NCBI RefSeq assembly: GCF_001025195.1 | Contig: NZ_AP012325.1 | Span: forward strand, 1,488,001 to 1,552,000 | DNA from: Bifidobacterium catenulatum DSM 16992 = JCM 1194 = LMG 11043 | Lineage (GTDB): Bacteria > Actinomycetota > Actinomycetes > Actinomycetales > Bifidobacteriaceae | Reading direction: 5' to 3' | DNA: 64,000 nucleotides | In this document: positions 19,016 to 27,381 of the stretch, piece by piece | Numbering within the stretch: position 1 is the first letter of the stretch | Layout: the number at the start of each line of letters is the position of its first letter | Translations under genes and position numbers: made by a program | The notes under the pieces: model-generated | Databases searched by the model: none | Told to the model about the DNA's origin: nothing | The model's input: only the letters and a program-made list of their open reading frames with translations

Positions 19016-19672
19016 ATGCGTTTGAACGTGAGTACCAGCATTGATGTGACAGCCTGCGAAACGGACGGCGATAATCTGCTGTTCTTGGGATTTCATGGAT
19101 TCAGCAATGATGAAAATGAGATGATCCGCATCATTGATGCGATTTATGATGTTCCGAAGCGAGACGTATCTTCAACGGACAACTCCATTGCTTCTGCCCA
19201 GCATCCGAATTATCTGTCGTTCCGAGGCACGTATGAACGTCCTTACATCGGAAGCTACTACTGGTATCCAGATGGATGTTCCGTAGGAGAGCGTCGACGT
19301 GAGTGCAGTGCCGTGGGCGATGCCATCGTACGATTGCTGGATTCGCCCGCATATGTGCGGTTTCGTAAAGTATTAATTGGGTTTTCGCAGGGTGGATACC
19401 TATCGTATCGCATGATTGCGGAACATCCCGATGTGTTCGATATGGCGATTTTGATGAGTCCGTCATTCAAAGGTGAAACCGCTGATCTCTTGCCCGCGAC
19501 CGGACGCACGCGATTCGCACTCTGTTACGGCAGCGAAGACCGCACAATTCCACTATCCGACCAACAGTGTGCGCGCAACAAACTCGCGCAAACCGGCAAT
19601 CTCACCTACTTCGAATATCCAGGAATGGCTCACGACATCTGCAATCAGGAAATTCATGACCTACGCGCCTAG
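19016..19672 (+). CDS. Alpha/beta hydrolase, phospholipase/carboxylesterase type
   Basis: A 218-residue alpha/beta hydrolase without a signal peptide. The nucleophile elbow is 'GFSQGG' (Ser124), the acid Asp175 in 'YGSEDRTIP', and the base His206 in 'PGMAHDI'. The GFSQGG form is typical of the PF02230 carboxylesterase/phospholipase group. The start is the ATG at 19016 because GGAAGG lies 5 bp upstream; the frame is open further back but would overlap the kinase fragment. The substrate is unknown. Confidence 0.8.
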   Translation: MRLNVSTSIDVTACETDGDNLLFLGFHGFSNDENEMIRIIDAIYDVPKRDVSSTDNSIASAQHPNYLSFRGTYERPYIGSYYWYPDGCSVGERRRECSAVGDAIVRLLDSPAYVRFRKVLIGFSQGGYLSYRMIAEHPDVFDMAILMSPSFKGETADLLPATGRTRFALCYGSEDRTIPLSDQQCARNKLAQTGNLTYFEYPGMAHDICNQEIHDLRA

Positions 19673-19794
19673 CTAGGATTGTGATATGCGCTGCGTGAGG
19701 AGTCCTGCGCATCTGAGACCCCGCATGCGTGCCCATAAACTCGCTTTCACCCCTCGGATTGTCATTGAAACCAACTCGGAACTCTCGATACACC

Positions 19795-20551
19795 CTAATA
19801 TTTGTCTCCAGGCATAGCAGCTTCATAATCGCTCAATCGTCTCAACTCGTCTTCTGATGGGCGGATGCGCTCATAATCCCATGAGACATCGGGCTGCGGA
19901 ACCACGCCATCCCTGAATTCACCGAGATGTAAACGGCGCATCTCCCTGAGGGAGTCGCGATAGGAAGTGCCCCTGCCTCCAGCAGCTCCTTTGTCTCCTC
20001 ATACCATCGCTCGTATTTGCGCCAGTCGTAGTTCGGCAGTGTCTGCTCGCCCCATGTCGGGATGATGCGGCAATCGCAATCGTGGTGGAATGCGTTGCCC
20101 TCGCCGCCTGCGACCTCCTGGCTGGTGTATGCGAATCCTCGCGAGGCGAGCATCGCGCAAAAAGCGCACGTCCTGCCCTGCGGCACTCGGGCTCATCGTG
20201 GATTGCTCGGATCCAGCCGAATGTTACGCTGTGTCTGCAGGCGTAGCGCATTGCGCATCATATCGACTATGAATTGTTGGGCGTCGTCCGGATTGGCCAG
20301 GTTTGGCCATAAGTCACTCATGGTGATGACGGCCTTGCTGTTTCCGGTTTTCACGTCCCGGTATTTCAGACCGTTCCAGTCGGTGTTGGCCAAGCCGCCC
20401 CTCATGGCCCATAGTACCCGGTCGACGTCAGTGAACCCGTATCGTTCGAGTGCCGGAAGGCTCACTCCGGCATGATTGGCCCATGACTGGCGCACACGAT
20501 GGTAGTAATCATCGGCAAGCTGGATGGCGATATTGGTGTATTCAACTATGA
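19795..20551 (-). pseudogene. Broken phage minor head (MuF-like) protein gene
   Basis: The minus strand encodes 'CAFCAMLASRGFAYTS' and 'FHHDCDCRIIPTW', a cysteine/histidine pattern common in phage minor capsid (MuF/VG15-like) proteins. The frame is interrupted by an in-frame TGA at 20193-20195, where Trp is expected, and by a frameshift near 19980. Past the shift, another frame continues sensibly ('WDYERIRPSEDELRRLSDY') to a TAG at 19795. The 5' end has no start codon and stops at the outermost CRISPR repeat. It is a prophage relic. No other phage gene remains nearby. Confidence 0.8.
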
Positions 20552-22594
20552 GGGATCATCCCCGCGTATGCGGGGAACACCTTCCGGCGTCGTCGGGTTC
20601 GTGTACAAGGCGGGGATCATCCCCGCGTATGCGGGGAACACTGCAAAGGAGTCTTGATATGTGGTATTTTATTGGGATCATCCCCGCGTATGCGGGGAAC
20701 ACCCAGTCAAACACAATGCGCGGCGCGTCCGTCTGGGATCATCCCCGCGTATGCGGGGAACACGGTGACAATAATGAAGAATCCATCGAAGACTTGGGAT
20801 CATCCCCGCGTATGCGGGGAACACGGTGACAATAATGAAGAATCCATCGAAGACTTGGGATCATCCCCGCGTATGCGGGGAACACCTTACCGGCAACCCG
20901 TACTTGCTCATGGTGCAGGGATCATCCCCGCGTATGCGGGGAACACTAGGCTTCAGCGTTACCAACACGAACGATGCCGGGATCATCCCCGCGTATGCGG
21001 GGAACACTGTGAGGGCTTGTTCGTTGCGTCTGGTGATGTGGGATCATCCCCGCGTATGCGGGGAACACTTCGACCACAAGGGCGAGACGCTGCCTGCCCA
21101 GGGATCATCCCCGCGTATGCGGGGAACACCAGTCCGGTGCCCCAATCCAATTCGTCGGCCTCGGGATCATCCCCGCGTATGCGGGGAACACTTCATTCTC
21201 GGAATTTTATAACACAGTTGACCGGGATCATCCCCGCGTATGCGGGGAACACCTCATGATGTCTTCGTCGGTGAGTGCCATATCGGGATCATCCCCGCGT
21301 ATGCGGGGAACACTTTCCGTCCGGTAATGGTTGGTGTTCGCCCAAGGGATCATCCCCGCGTATGCGGGGAACACGCGCTGTTAGCCAATGCCAACGCTGA
21401 GCCGTTGGGATCATCCCCGCGTATGCGGGGAACACAATCCTCAAGCGCAAAATCTGATTATCGCCGTGGGATCATCCCCGCGTATGCGGGGAACACCGAA
21501 TTCCACCTTACTATCTCGCTCAAGTCGAGGGATCATCCCCGCGTATGCGGGGAACACCGTAAGGAAACCTTCTTCAAAGACATTCAAGAGGGATCATCCC
21601 CGCGTATGCGGGGAACACTTGCCATTGTCTCGTACTACGATAGCGACGTGGGGATCATCCCCGCGTATGCGGGGAACACGTTCTTCCTTCCTCCGTCGCG
21701 TAGGACGGTTTGGGATCATCCCCGCGTATGCGGGGAACACCCCTGGATGCTGCCGACCTTGCCTATAGTGGCGGGATCATCCCCGCGTATGCGGGGAACA
21801 CCGCCCTGCCGGCCTCATCAGCGACGGCCAGCAGGGATCATCCCCGCGTATGCGGGGAACACGTAACGTATTTGCCTGACCCTATGCGTGAGGAGGGATC
21901 ATCCCCGCGTATGCGGGGAACACTTGCGGGTCAGGACACCGGTTTGGCACTCCCTGGGATCATCCCCGCGTATGCGGGGAACACATTGGCGTCACCGACT
22001 ATGCGGATAATGCGCCGGGATCATCCCCGCGTATGCGGGGAACACCAGCTTCAGCGAGTTTTACAACACTGTTGACCGGGATCATCCCCGCGTATGCGGG
22101 GAACACCCAATCATCAGAGGCGGCTTGAGGTCCCGTATAGGATCATCCCCGCGTATGCGGGGAACACATGTGGCGTAGCGTGTTGGCGTGCGTGTGCGCG
22201 GGATCATCCCCGCGTATGCGGGGAACACGTACGAAAACGGCTGAACCGTCGTAAAATACCGGGATCATCCCCGCGTATGCGGGGAACACGCAAGCCATCG
22301 GAGAAGTATGGCTAAGGTACGGGGATCATCCCCGCGTATGCGGGGAACACTGGCATATCTGAGACATGGTGATAAAACACCTAGGATCATCCCCGCGTAT
22401 GCGGGGAACACATGGGCATTAACAATGCTTACGCACAGGCTCAAGGATCATCCCCGCGTATGCGGGGAACACTAACCGTTGTCGGGAGTGTGGGTTTTCC
22501 GATTGGGATCATCCCCGCGTATGCGGGGAACACAAAAGACTACCGCAAACACACACCATACGTCCGGGATCATCCCCGCGTATGCGGGGAACAC
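20552..22594 (-). CRISPR. Type I-E CRISPR array, 34 repeats and 33 spacers
   Basis: Thirty-four 29-bp repeats, written GGGATCATCCCCGCG... on the plus strand, are spaced every 61 bp, with one 33-nt spacer at 21130-21162. In RNA orientation the repeat begins GTGTTCCCCGC and ends GATGATCCC, so it is transcribed on the minus strand from the cas2 side. Spacers at 20764-20795 and 20825-20856 are identical. Three repeats near the leader (starting at 22139, 22383 and 22444) have A instead of G at the first plus-strand base, i.e. a T at the handle's last position. The leader-distal end abuts a phage head-gene relic. The apparent ORFs over the array are repeat translations. Confidence 0.99.
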
Positions 22595-22649
22595 TCTAAG
22601 AGACTAGCATAATTTCGCGGTTTTTGAATTCATGTCATTCGTTTTTCAT
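22595..22649 (-). promoter_or_regulatory. CRISPR leader
   Basis: A 55-bp A/T-rich stretch between the cas2 stop and the first repeat, where new spacers enter and pre-crRNA transcription begins. TATGCT (22606-22611 on the minus strand) could be a -10 box; no good -35 is visible at standard spacing. The leader is short and may extend into the cas2 3' end. Confidence 0.6.
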
Positions 22650-23009
22650 TTAGTTTGAATACTTCTTCGCCTGCCGATACTTACTGGCATTACTCCATCC
22701 ACGGTGAAGAGCACCACCAAACGACACTTCCTTTGGGCCAGAAGGACGTTTTACAAGCTCTAAGCCTTCACAGTCTGTCGGAGACCATTCAGCTCCATGC
22801 ACTTTAAAAGCAAGATGTTGCTCATTTCGAGCCGAATAAACCATAATGGCACGACCGTTTTTTGAAAGTTCAACGATTCGCTCCCACAGTTTTTCACGAA
22901 CACGTGCATCCAAATGTCCCACAAACACACCTGGCGATATTTCCAATAGCCACCGAGTAAGGTCACCGCGCAAACCCACCGGGCATGCCGTTAAAACAAT
23001 AACTACCAT
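22650..23009 (-). CDS. cas2e: CRISPR-associated endoribonuclease-like Cas2 (type I-E)
   Basis: A 119-residue ferredoxin-fold protein starting 'MVVIVLTACPVGLRGDLTRW', the CRISPR_Cas2 subtype E signature, with 'PGVFVGHLDARVREKLWE' next. With Cas1 it forms the spacer integrase. It overlaps the end of cas1 by 7 bp, so translation is probably coupled. The 3' end adjoins the leader. Confidence 0.96.
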   Translation of the reverse strand: MVVIVLTACPVGLRGDLTRWLLEISPGVFVGHLDARVREKLWERIVELSKNGRAIMVYSARNEQHLAFKVHGAEWSPTDCEGLELVKRPSGPKEVSFGGALHRGWSNASKYRQAKKYSN

Positions 23010-24043
23010 TCCTCATATCCCCACTCATCATCGGCATAGGATTTCCCTGCAGACACTTCTCCCAACCGTTCATCCCACAGGCCGACATGATCCTCAGCGC
23101 CCCGAACACCATCGGAGGAAGATTCCCCCAGTAACACGCGAATGTCTTTCACCATTCGTCTCAGCAAACTAAGATCGTACACCGCATCGCGAATGCTATG
23201 CCGTATTGCCGATCCAATATCTTCTGGATGAGTCGCCGCCGTTTCGAATGCAACCGGAATCGACAAGTCAGCCTTATAAAGATCGGCTATATCGTAGACG
23301 AACGACCGCTCATGACCTACATGCACGAAACCTAACCCCGGAGAGCAGCCCAGCGCCACTATTGCGGCATGCGCCAGACCATACAGACACGTATGGGCAG
23401 CAGACAAGGCTTTGTTAATCTCCGAGCCAGCCATAAAATCATCATGATCATACGTTCTTTTGTCCCACTCCACCCCGGCACGAGCGGAACACTCACGGTA
23501 CACCCGTCGTATACGCGCTCCCTCGCGACCCCGAAGCTGCTGCATAGTCAAACCACTCACATCTTCGCCTGGGAAACGCATTTGGTACATCTGACGCGCA
23601 ACATTCAATCTCTTCCTTGTGTTAGACACGAGAGCCGCCTGCCTTTGCAGCAGCACAGAAGAATGCGTCAATGGTTTACCGAAGGCATACATACGAATAC
23701 CCCGCTCCCCCACCCAGATCACAGTCGCACCATTCTCCCCTATGACCGTCATCGCCTGATGCGTCACGCGCGTTCCAGGCCCCAGCATCAACACGCTCAG
23801 CGTCGCCGCAGGAATGTGAGTAACACCGGTACTATCCGTTGCGGTAATGGCATTGTCATCACGCCCGATGGTGCAATGCTCAAAATACGCAAACGACAAA
23901 CGGTCTTCCGCACGGACAAGTTCACTGATCTCTGGTGGCGGAGTACCCATATGAGAGTATCCGGTTTTCTTCGGCTGACGCTCCGCTGCCTCAGCATAAT
24001 CGTCCGTAGGCTTGTCGTCGTCTGTCGTTTGTGTATTCATCAT
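23003..24043 (-). CDS. cas1e: CRISPR integrase Cas1 (type I-E)
   Basis: A 346-residue Cas1 of subtype E. The core starts near residue 40 with 'AEDRLSFAYFEHCTIG'. The metal site is formed by the Glu in 'EINKALSAAHTCLYG', the His in 'GFVHVGHERSFVYDIADLYK' and the downstream Asp residues, matching E. coli Cas1 E141/H208/D221. It carries an acidic 38-residue N-terminal extension and a charged C-terminal tail. Its start overlaps the cas6e stop by 4 bp (ATGA) and its end overlaps cas2. It performs the strand transfer of spacer integration. Confidence 0.97.
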   Translation of the reverse strand: MMNTQTTDDDKPTDDYAEAAERQPKKTGYSHMGTPPPEISELVRAEDRLSFAYFEHCTIGRDDNAITATDSTGVTHIPAATLSVLMLGPGTRVTHQAMTVIGENGATVIWVGERGIRMYAFGKPLTHSSVLLQRQAALVSNTRKRLNVARQMYQMRFPGEDVSGLTMQQLRGREGARIRRVYRECSARAGVEWDKRTYDHDDFMAGSEINKALSAAHTCLYGLAHAAIVALGCSPGLGFVHVGHERSFVYDIADLYKADLSIPVAFETAATHPEDIGSAIRHSIRDAVYDLSLLRRMVKDIRVLLGESSSDGVRGAEDHVGLWDERLGEVSAGKSYADDEWGYEEW

Positions 24044-24741
24044 TCGTCCTTATTGTTCAAATCCGGAGCAATTGTCAGCAATCCGCATCCAAAACCTTTC
24101 GCTCTTCCTATACCTTGGCAAAGGGCCTTGCGGAACAGTTCCGCATCGGTGACTTCCAAGCGGCCTTCAAAAACCGCAGTGACCAAAGTAACGGTGGCAT
24201 CGGCACGTTTGAAATTTTCCTTATGCCGCTCCTTCACCACCACGTCAGGCTGATCATTCTGATCGTTCAGAATGGTGAAGCCATGGGATGCCGAACGATC
24301 AATCAACCATTGCAGTTGCTGATCAACGGTAATGTGGCCTTGCACCTTGCCGACGATTCCATCGCTTCTATGTCTCCGACCTTTATCCTCCTTTGCCTTT
24401 CGAGCGGGATTCGCACGAAGCTTGAAATGCCACTGCTGCCCTTTTGCGATACGCTCAAGCAACGGCTCATAGTTCTTTGTTTCCCATTCCACATGCGTCG
24501 GCCAACCAGCTTGTTCGACGATATGCATGAAGTCAGGTTTTTCCGGACTCACCACATAGAGCCAAACAGCGTTATCATTTACGGACGTGTCCAGCCTCCA
24601 CAGGATACGTCCTTCATCATTGTTCCGAACCGCATTGGGAGGGAACGCGCATTCCACTGCTGCATGCAGCTTATATGGCGAACCGATAAGCTGACGAGCC
24701 CCATATCGCGCTTTGTTCAAGGGTATTCTCGAGATAAACAT
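24040..24741 (-). CDS. cas6e: CRISPR pre-crRNA endoribonuclease Cas6e (CasE)
   Basis: A 233-residue Cas6e with the N-terminal 'SPYKLHAAVE' segment carrying the catalytic-region His and the C-terminal glycine-rich loop 'GIGRAKGFGCGLLTIAP'. It cuts each repeat hairpin to leave an 8-nt 5' handle (AUGAUCCC here) and stays bound to the 3' hairpin in Cascade. It lies 22 bp after cas5e and overlaps cas1 by 4 bp. Confidence 0.96.
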   Translation of the reverse strand: MFISRIPLNKARYGARQLIGSPYKLHAAVECAFPPNAVRNNDEGRILWRLDTSVNDNAVWLYVVSPEKPDFMHIVEQAGWPTHVEWETKNYEPLLERIAKGQQWHFKLRANPARKAKEDKGRRHRSDGIVGKVQGHITVDQQLQWLIDRSASHGFTILNDQNDQPDVVVKERHKENFKRADATVTLVTAVFEGRLEVTDAELFRKALCQGIGRAKGFGCGLLTIAPDLNNKDE

Positions 24742-24763
24742 CGCTGTCTTTCCTATCTCCCAC

Positions 24764-25513
24764 CTAGATGAAATTCATCGGATCCGATTCACCGGTAGAT
24801 TCAAAGGAAGGAGGTCGTATACTATCCTTTGCGCCTTTTTCCACGGGCTTATCAGGGTTAGGAATGCGGTAACGGTGCACCGCACGATTCGCATAACGCC
24901 GGCCTTCTCGGCTGAAGCTTAACGGCAAGTCAGATTGCGTCGTTATGTTTTCGCCTTTCTCCGCGTCACAGACAATTTCCAGATCCGGGTACCTGTAACG
25001 CCTCCGATACCATTCCGAAGCGTGCCACGTCTCGGAATTCAGAGCCTGACGAATATCCTCATACTCATCATGGATGCCCAACGACAGCGGATAATTCGGC
25101 GGGCACGAACGTCGACCTAGATACAACGGCCATTTCGGCGAATGAATCGCCTCATCCAACATTTCCAGAACTGAACGATCGGCACCGAGCGCGACCAGAA
25201 AACAAGCATCAGCCAGATAATACCGATAAGTCAGCGGCATCTCCTTGTCGAACTTTCTGGAGTTACGTTTCCTTGTCAAGGATTTTTCGGTCTGCAAATC
25301 ACGGATTACCCTGCCACGTTGCTCCACACGCACACCAAACGATATGCCTAGCAAATCCTCTATGGGATCCTCCCGGGTACGCCCTTGCGCCGAAGCTAGC
25401 ATGCCAATCACACCGCTTTTGGTTGGTTCGCTACGAGTCTCGCGCCGAACGAATCGCGAAGAATCGCCCCATGACTGCAATGGGCCGGCCAATTGCAATA
25501 ACAGAACGCTCAT
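24764..25513 (-). CDS. cas5e: Cascade subunit Cas5e (CasD)
   Basis: A 249-residue Cas5 of subtype E. The N-terminal 'LLLQLAGPLQSWGDSSRF' and 'TEPTKSGVIGMLA'-like segments (here RSEPTKSGVIGMLAS) are diagnostic. It caps the 5' handle of the crRNA in Cascade. The gene is 18 bp downstream of cas7e. Confidence 0.96.
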   Translation of the reverse strand: MSVLLLQLAGPLQSWGDSSRFVRRETRSEPTKSGVIGMLASAQGRTREDPIEDLLGISFGVRVEQRGRVIRDLQTEKSLTRKRNSRKFDKEMPLTYRYYLADACFLVALGADRSVLEMLDEAIHSPKWPLYLGRRSCPPNYPLSLGIHDEYEDIRQALNSETWHASEWYRRRYRYPDLEIVCDAEKGENITTQSDLPLSFSREGRRYANRAVHRYRIPNPDKPVEKGAKDSIRPPSFESTGESDPMNFI

Positions 25514-25531
25514 TTCAACTCCTTCCGAGCA

Positions 25532-26647
25532 TCACGCGGAATACGCGGCGCTCAGCGTTTCTCGCAAGCCCTGCTCAAGCTCCGGCAGCGTAACCTGTTC
25601 GCTCCATTCATCCAGACTGTGCACAGAACCACCGGACACAACATGCCAAGCCTTCACCGGTTCCTCGCCGTAGTTGATACGAATCTCGTTCAACCTGTCA
25701 CCCAGTCGTTCGATACCTTGTCTGGAGACCGAAATCCCATCCTTCCTCTTGATGGGGTCCTCAAAGGCGTCAGCTGCGCTAATCGGCTGCGAATCGCGAA
25801 GCACGATCACAATATCCTCAGGCAACGTGTGGTTGGCGAACGTGTTCTGCTTGCCGGACGGCATGGATTTGATAAAGGCGTCCACGAAAGCGGCAACTCC
25901 CTCCACCGCTGCGTTTGCATCCTGCAGCTGATCCTTCAACGCATCAACATTCACCGTCGCGTAGCGATACAAGGTCGAGGAGTTGAAGCCAATCGTATCA
26001 ATCATGGCAGCACCGGCATTATCATCCGATGCGCAATCATCAACGGCGGTGAAGTAGTCATATTCAGGCGTGATCTGATCGATGGAGAACGCATGGGCGA
26101 CCTGAGCCGAGGCATCCGTATTCAGATCCGGAGCATCGGCCAGCATACGACCAAAGCATGCGATATCGATAGCCTGCTCGCCATGGAATACTGCGGCTAC
26201 TTCCTTCTTCATCTTTGAGGGATCCTTCCCCTCATCGAATGCGGTAATCGCAATATCGGCCAGCTGTTCAACTTCACGGTTGGCGATGAAGATCAGGTAC
26301 TCCGTGGCAGAGGAACCTTTGTCCGCTCCCGCACGGTCAGACGCCTTAACCTTGACACCCGTAGCAGCCAGCACTTTCTCTGCCAGACTCTTGGATTCTT
26401 CCACCAAATCCGGCCTTTTCTCAGCGATAACACTGCTGATCAACGCCACCGCGCTCTTAGTACGCTTCCCCAACTTGCTGCTGTCCAACTTACTGCTGAA
26501 CATTTCACGCATGGCACGCTTCCAGGACTGGCTGGATACACGAGCTCTCAGCGCCCCACCAACATATGCAGTCTTCGGACTGCCGGTATCGTCTCGATTA
26601 ATGTTGCTCGGCGGCACCTGCTGAAGGCAATGGATATCTACGAACAT
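25532..26647 (-). CDS. cas7e: Cascade backbone subunit Cas7e (CasC)
   Basis: A 371-residue Cas7, starting 'MFVDIHCLQQVPPSNINRDD', which is the usual N-terminus. TTAGGAGG is well placed before the ATG at 26647, so the longer open frame upstream is not coding. 'GGALRARVSSQSWKRAMR' is the RNA-contacting segment of the family. Six copies normally line the crRNA spacer in Cascade. Confidence 0.97.
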   Translation of the reverse strand: MFVDIHCLQQVPPSNINRDDTGSPKTAYVGGALRARVSSQSWKRAMREMFSSKLDSSKLGKRTKSAVALISSVIAEKRPDLVEESKSLAEKVLAATGVKVKASDRAGADKGSSATEYLIFIANREVEQLADIAITAFDEGKDPSKMKKEVAAVFHGEQAIDIACFGRMLADAPDLNTDASAQVAHAFSIDQITPEYDYFTAVDDCASDDNAGAAMIDTIGFNSSTLYRYATVNVDALKDQLQDANAAVEGVAAFVDAFIKSMPSGKQNTFANHTLPEDIVIVLRDSQPISAADAFEDPIKRKDGISVSRQGIERLGDRLNEIRINYGEEPVKAWHVVSGGSVHSLDEWSEQVTLPELEQGLRETLSAAYSA

Positions 26648-26696
26648 AATTTTCCTCCTAATCGGTTTATCGTGAAGTTTTTGAAAAAATAGATAG

Positions 26697-27344
26697 TTAC
26701 TTGTCAGTCTTTTGACCGTTTTGCGTTGACGGAAGCTTGGCATAGTAATCCCTGCCCCATCGCTGGAACACAGGTCCACGGCTATCAGAGAACTGCAACA
26801 GGTACAGGTCACTGGCCAAGGAACCATAATCAACCTGAATATCGGTGTTGCGCATCAACATAATGAGAGCACGTATACTGCGAACGATTCCATTGAAATC
26901 GGGAGCATTCTCCGCGACCCTCAGTCGTCGCAGAATGCCTTTAGCATTATCAGTATCAGGTTCAATCCTTCTGCATGCGCGTCCAAAGGTCATACGTAGG
27001 CTTGGATTGCTCTGGAACTTTTGTGCGACTCCCTGTTTTTTCGAACGCTGATGAACTGCGTATAACCCCAACGCGGCTCTGATTGCATTGCTCTGGCGTT
27101 CGAATTCAGGCGAATTATCTGCTGGCGCATCAAGCTCAGCCGGCCAATTCGAAAACAGTTCATCACCGATTAGCATCCAAGACGGAGATACCCCGTCCAG
27201 GTCTCGGTGCAGCCTCGAGAGTCGGGCCCTACCTCTCGCGCTGCTGCCGCTGCCTGAAACGTACTCGCGTTGCACATCATAAACCAGACTGGCAGCATAT
27301 TTCCCAACAGCTTTCGCCTTATCGTATCTTGATAACGACGCCAT
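26697..27344 (-). CDS. cse2: Cascade small subunit Cse2 (CasB/Cas11e)
   Basis: A 215-residue alpha-helical Cse2-family protein with conserved 'RLHRDLDGVSPSWML', 'FGRACRR' and 'LLQFSDSRGPVFQRWGRDYY' segments. Two copies usually stabilise the R-loop. Of the nearby ATGs at 27350 and 27344 I use the second, because AAGGAGG is 8 bp upstream of it and only 2 bp from the first. 37 bp separate it from the casA stop. Confidence 0.94.
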   Translation of the reverse strand: MASLSRYDKAKAVGKYAASLVYDVQREYVSGSGSSARGRARLSRLHRDLDGVSPSWMLIGDELFSNWPAELDAPADNSPEFERQSNAIRAALGLYAVHQRSKKQGVAQKFQSNPSLRMTFGRACRRIEPDTDNAKGILRRLRVAENAPDFNGIVRSIRALIMLMRNTDIQVDYGSLASDLYLLQFSDSRGPVFQRWGRDYYAKLPSTQNGQKTDK

Positions 27345-27381
27345 AGTCATTTCCTCCTTTGGTCAAATGCGGTCGAAACCC

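Noticed and set aside
18674..19096. 140-codon minus-strand ORF as a full gene
   Set aside because: Only the middle resembles a kinase end; the rest is antisense to MalY and the hydrolase.
20524..22612. Long plus-strand ORFs with repeating 'SSPRMRGT' and 'HPRVCGEH' peptides
   Set aside because: They are translations of the CRISPR repeats in different frames.
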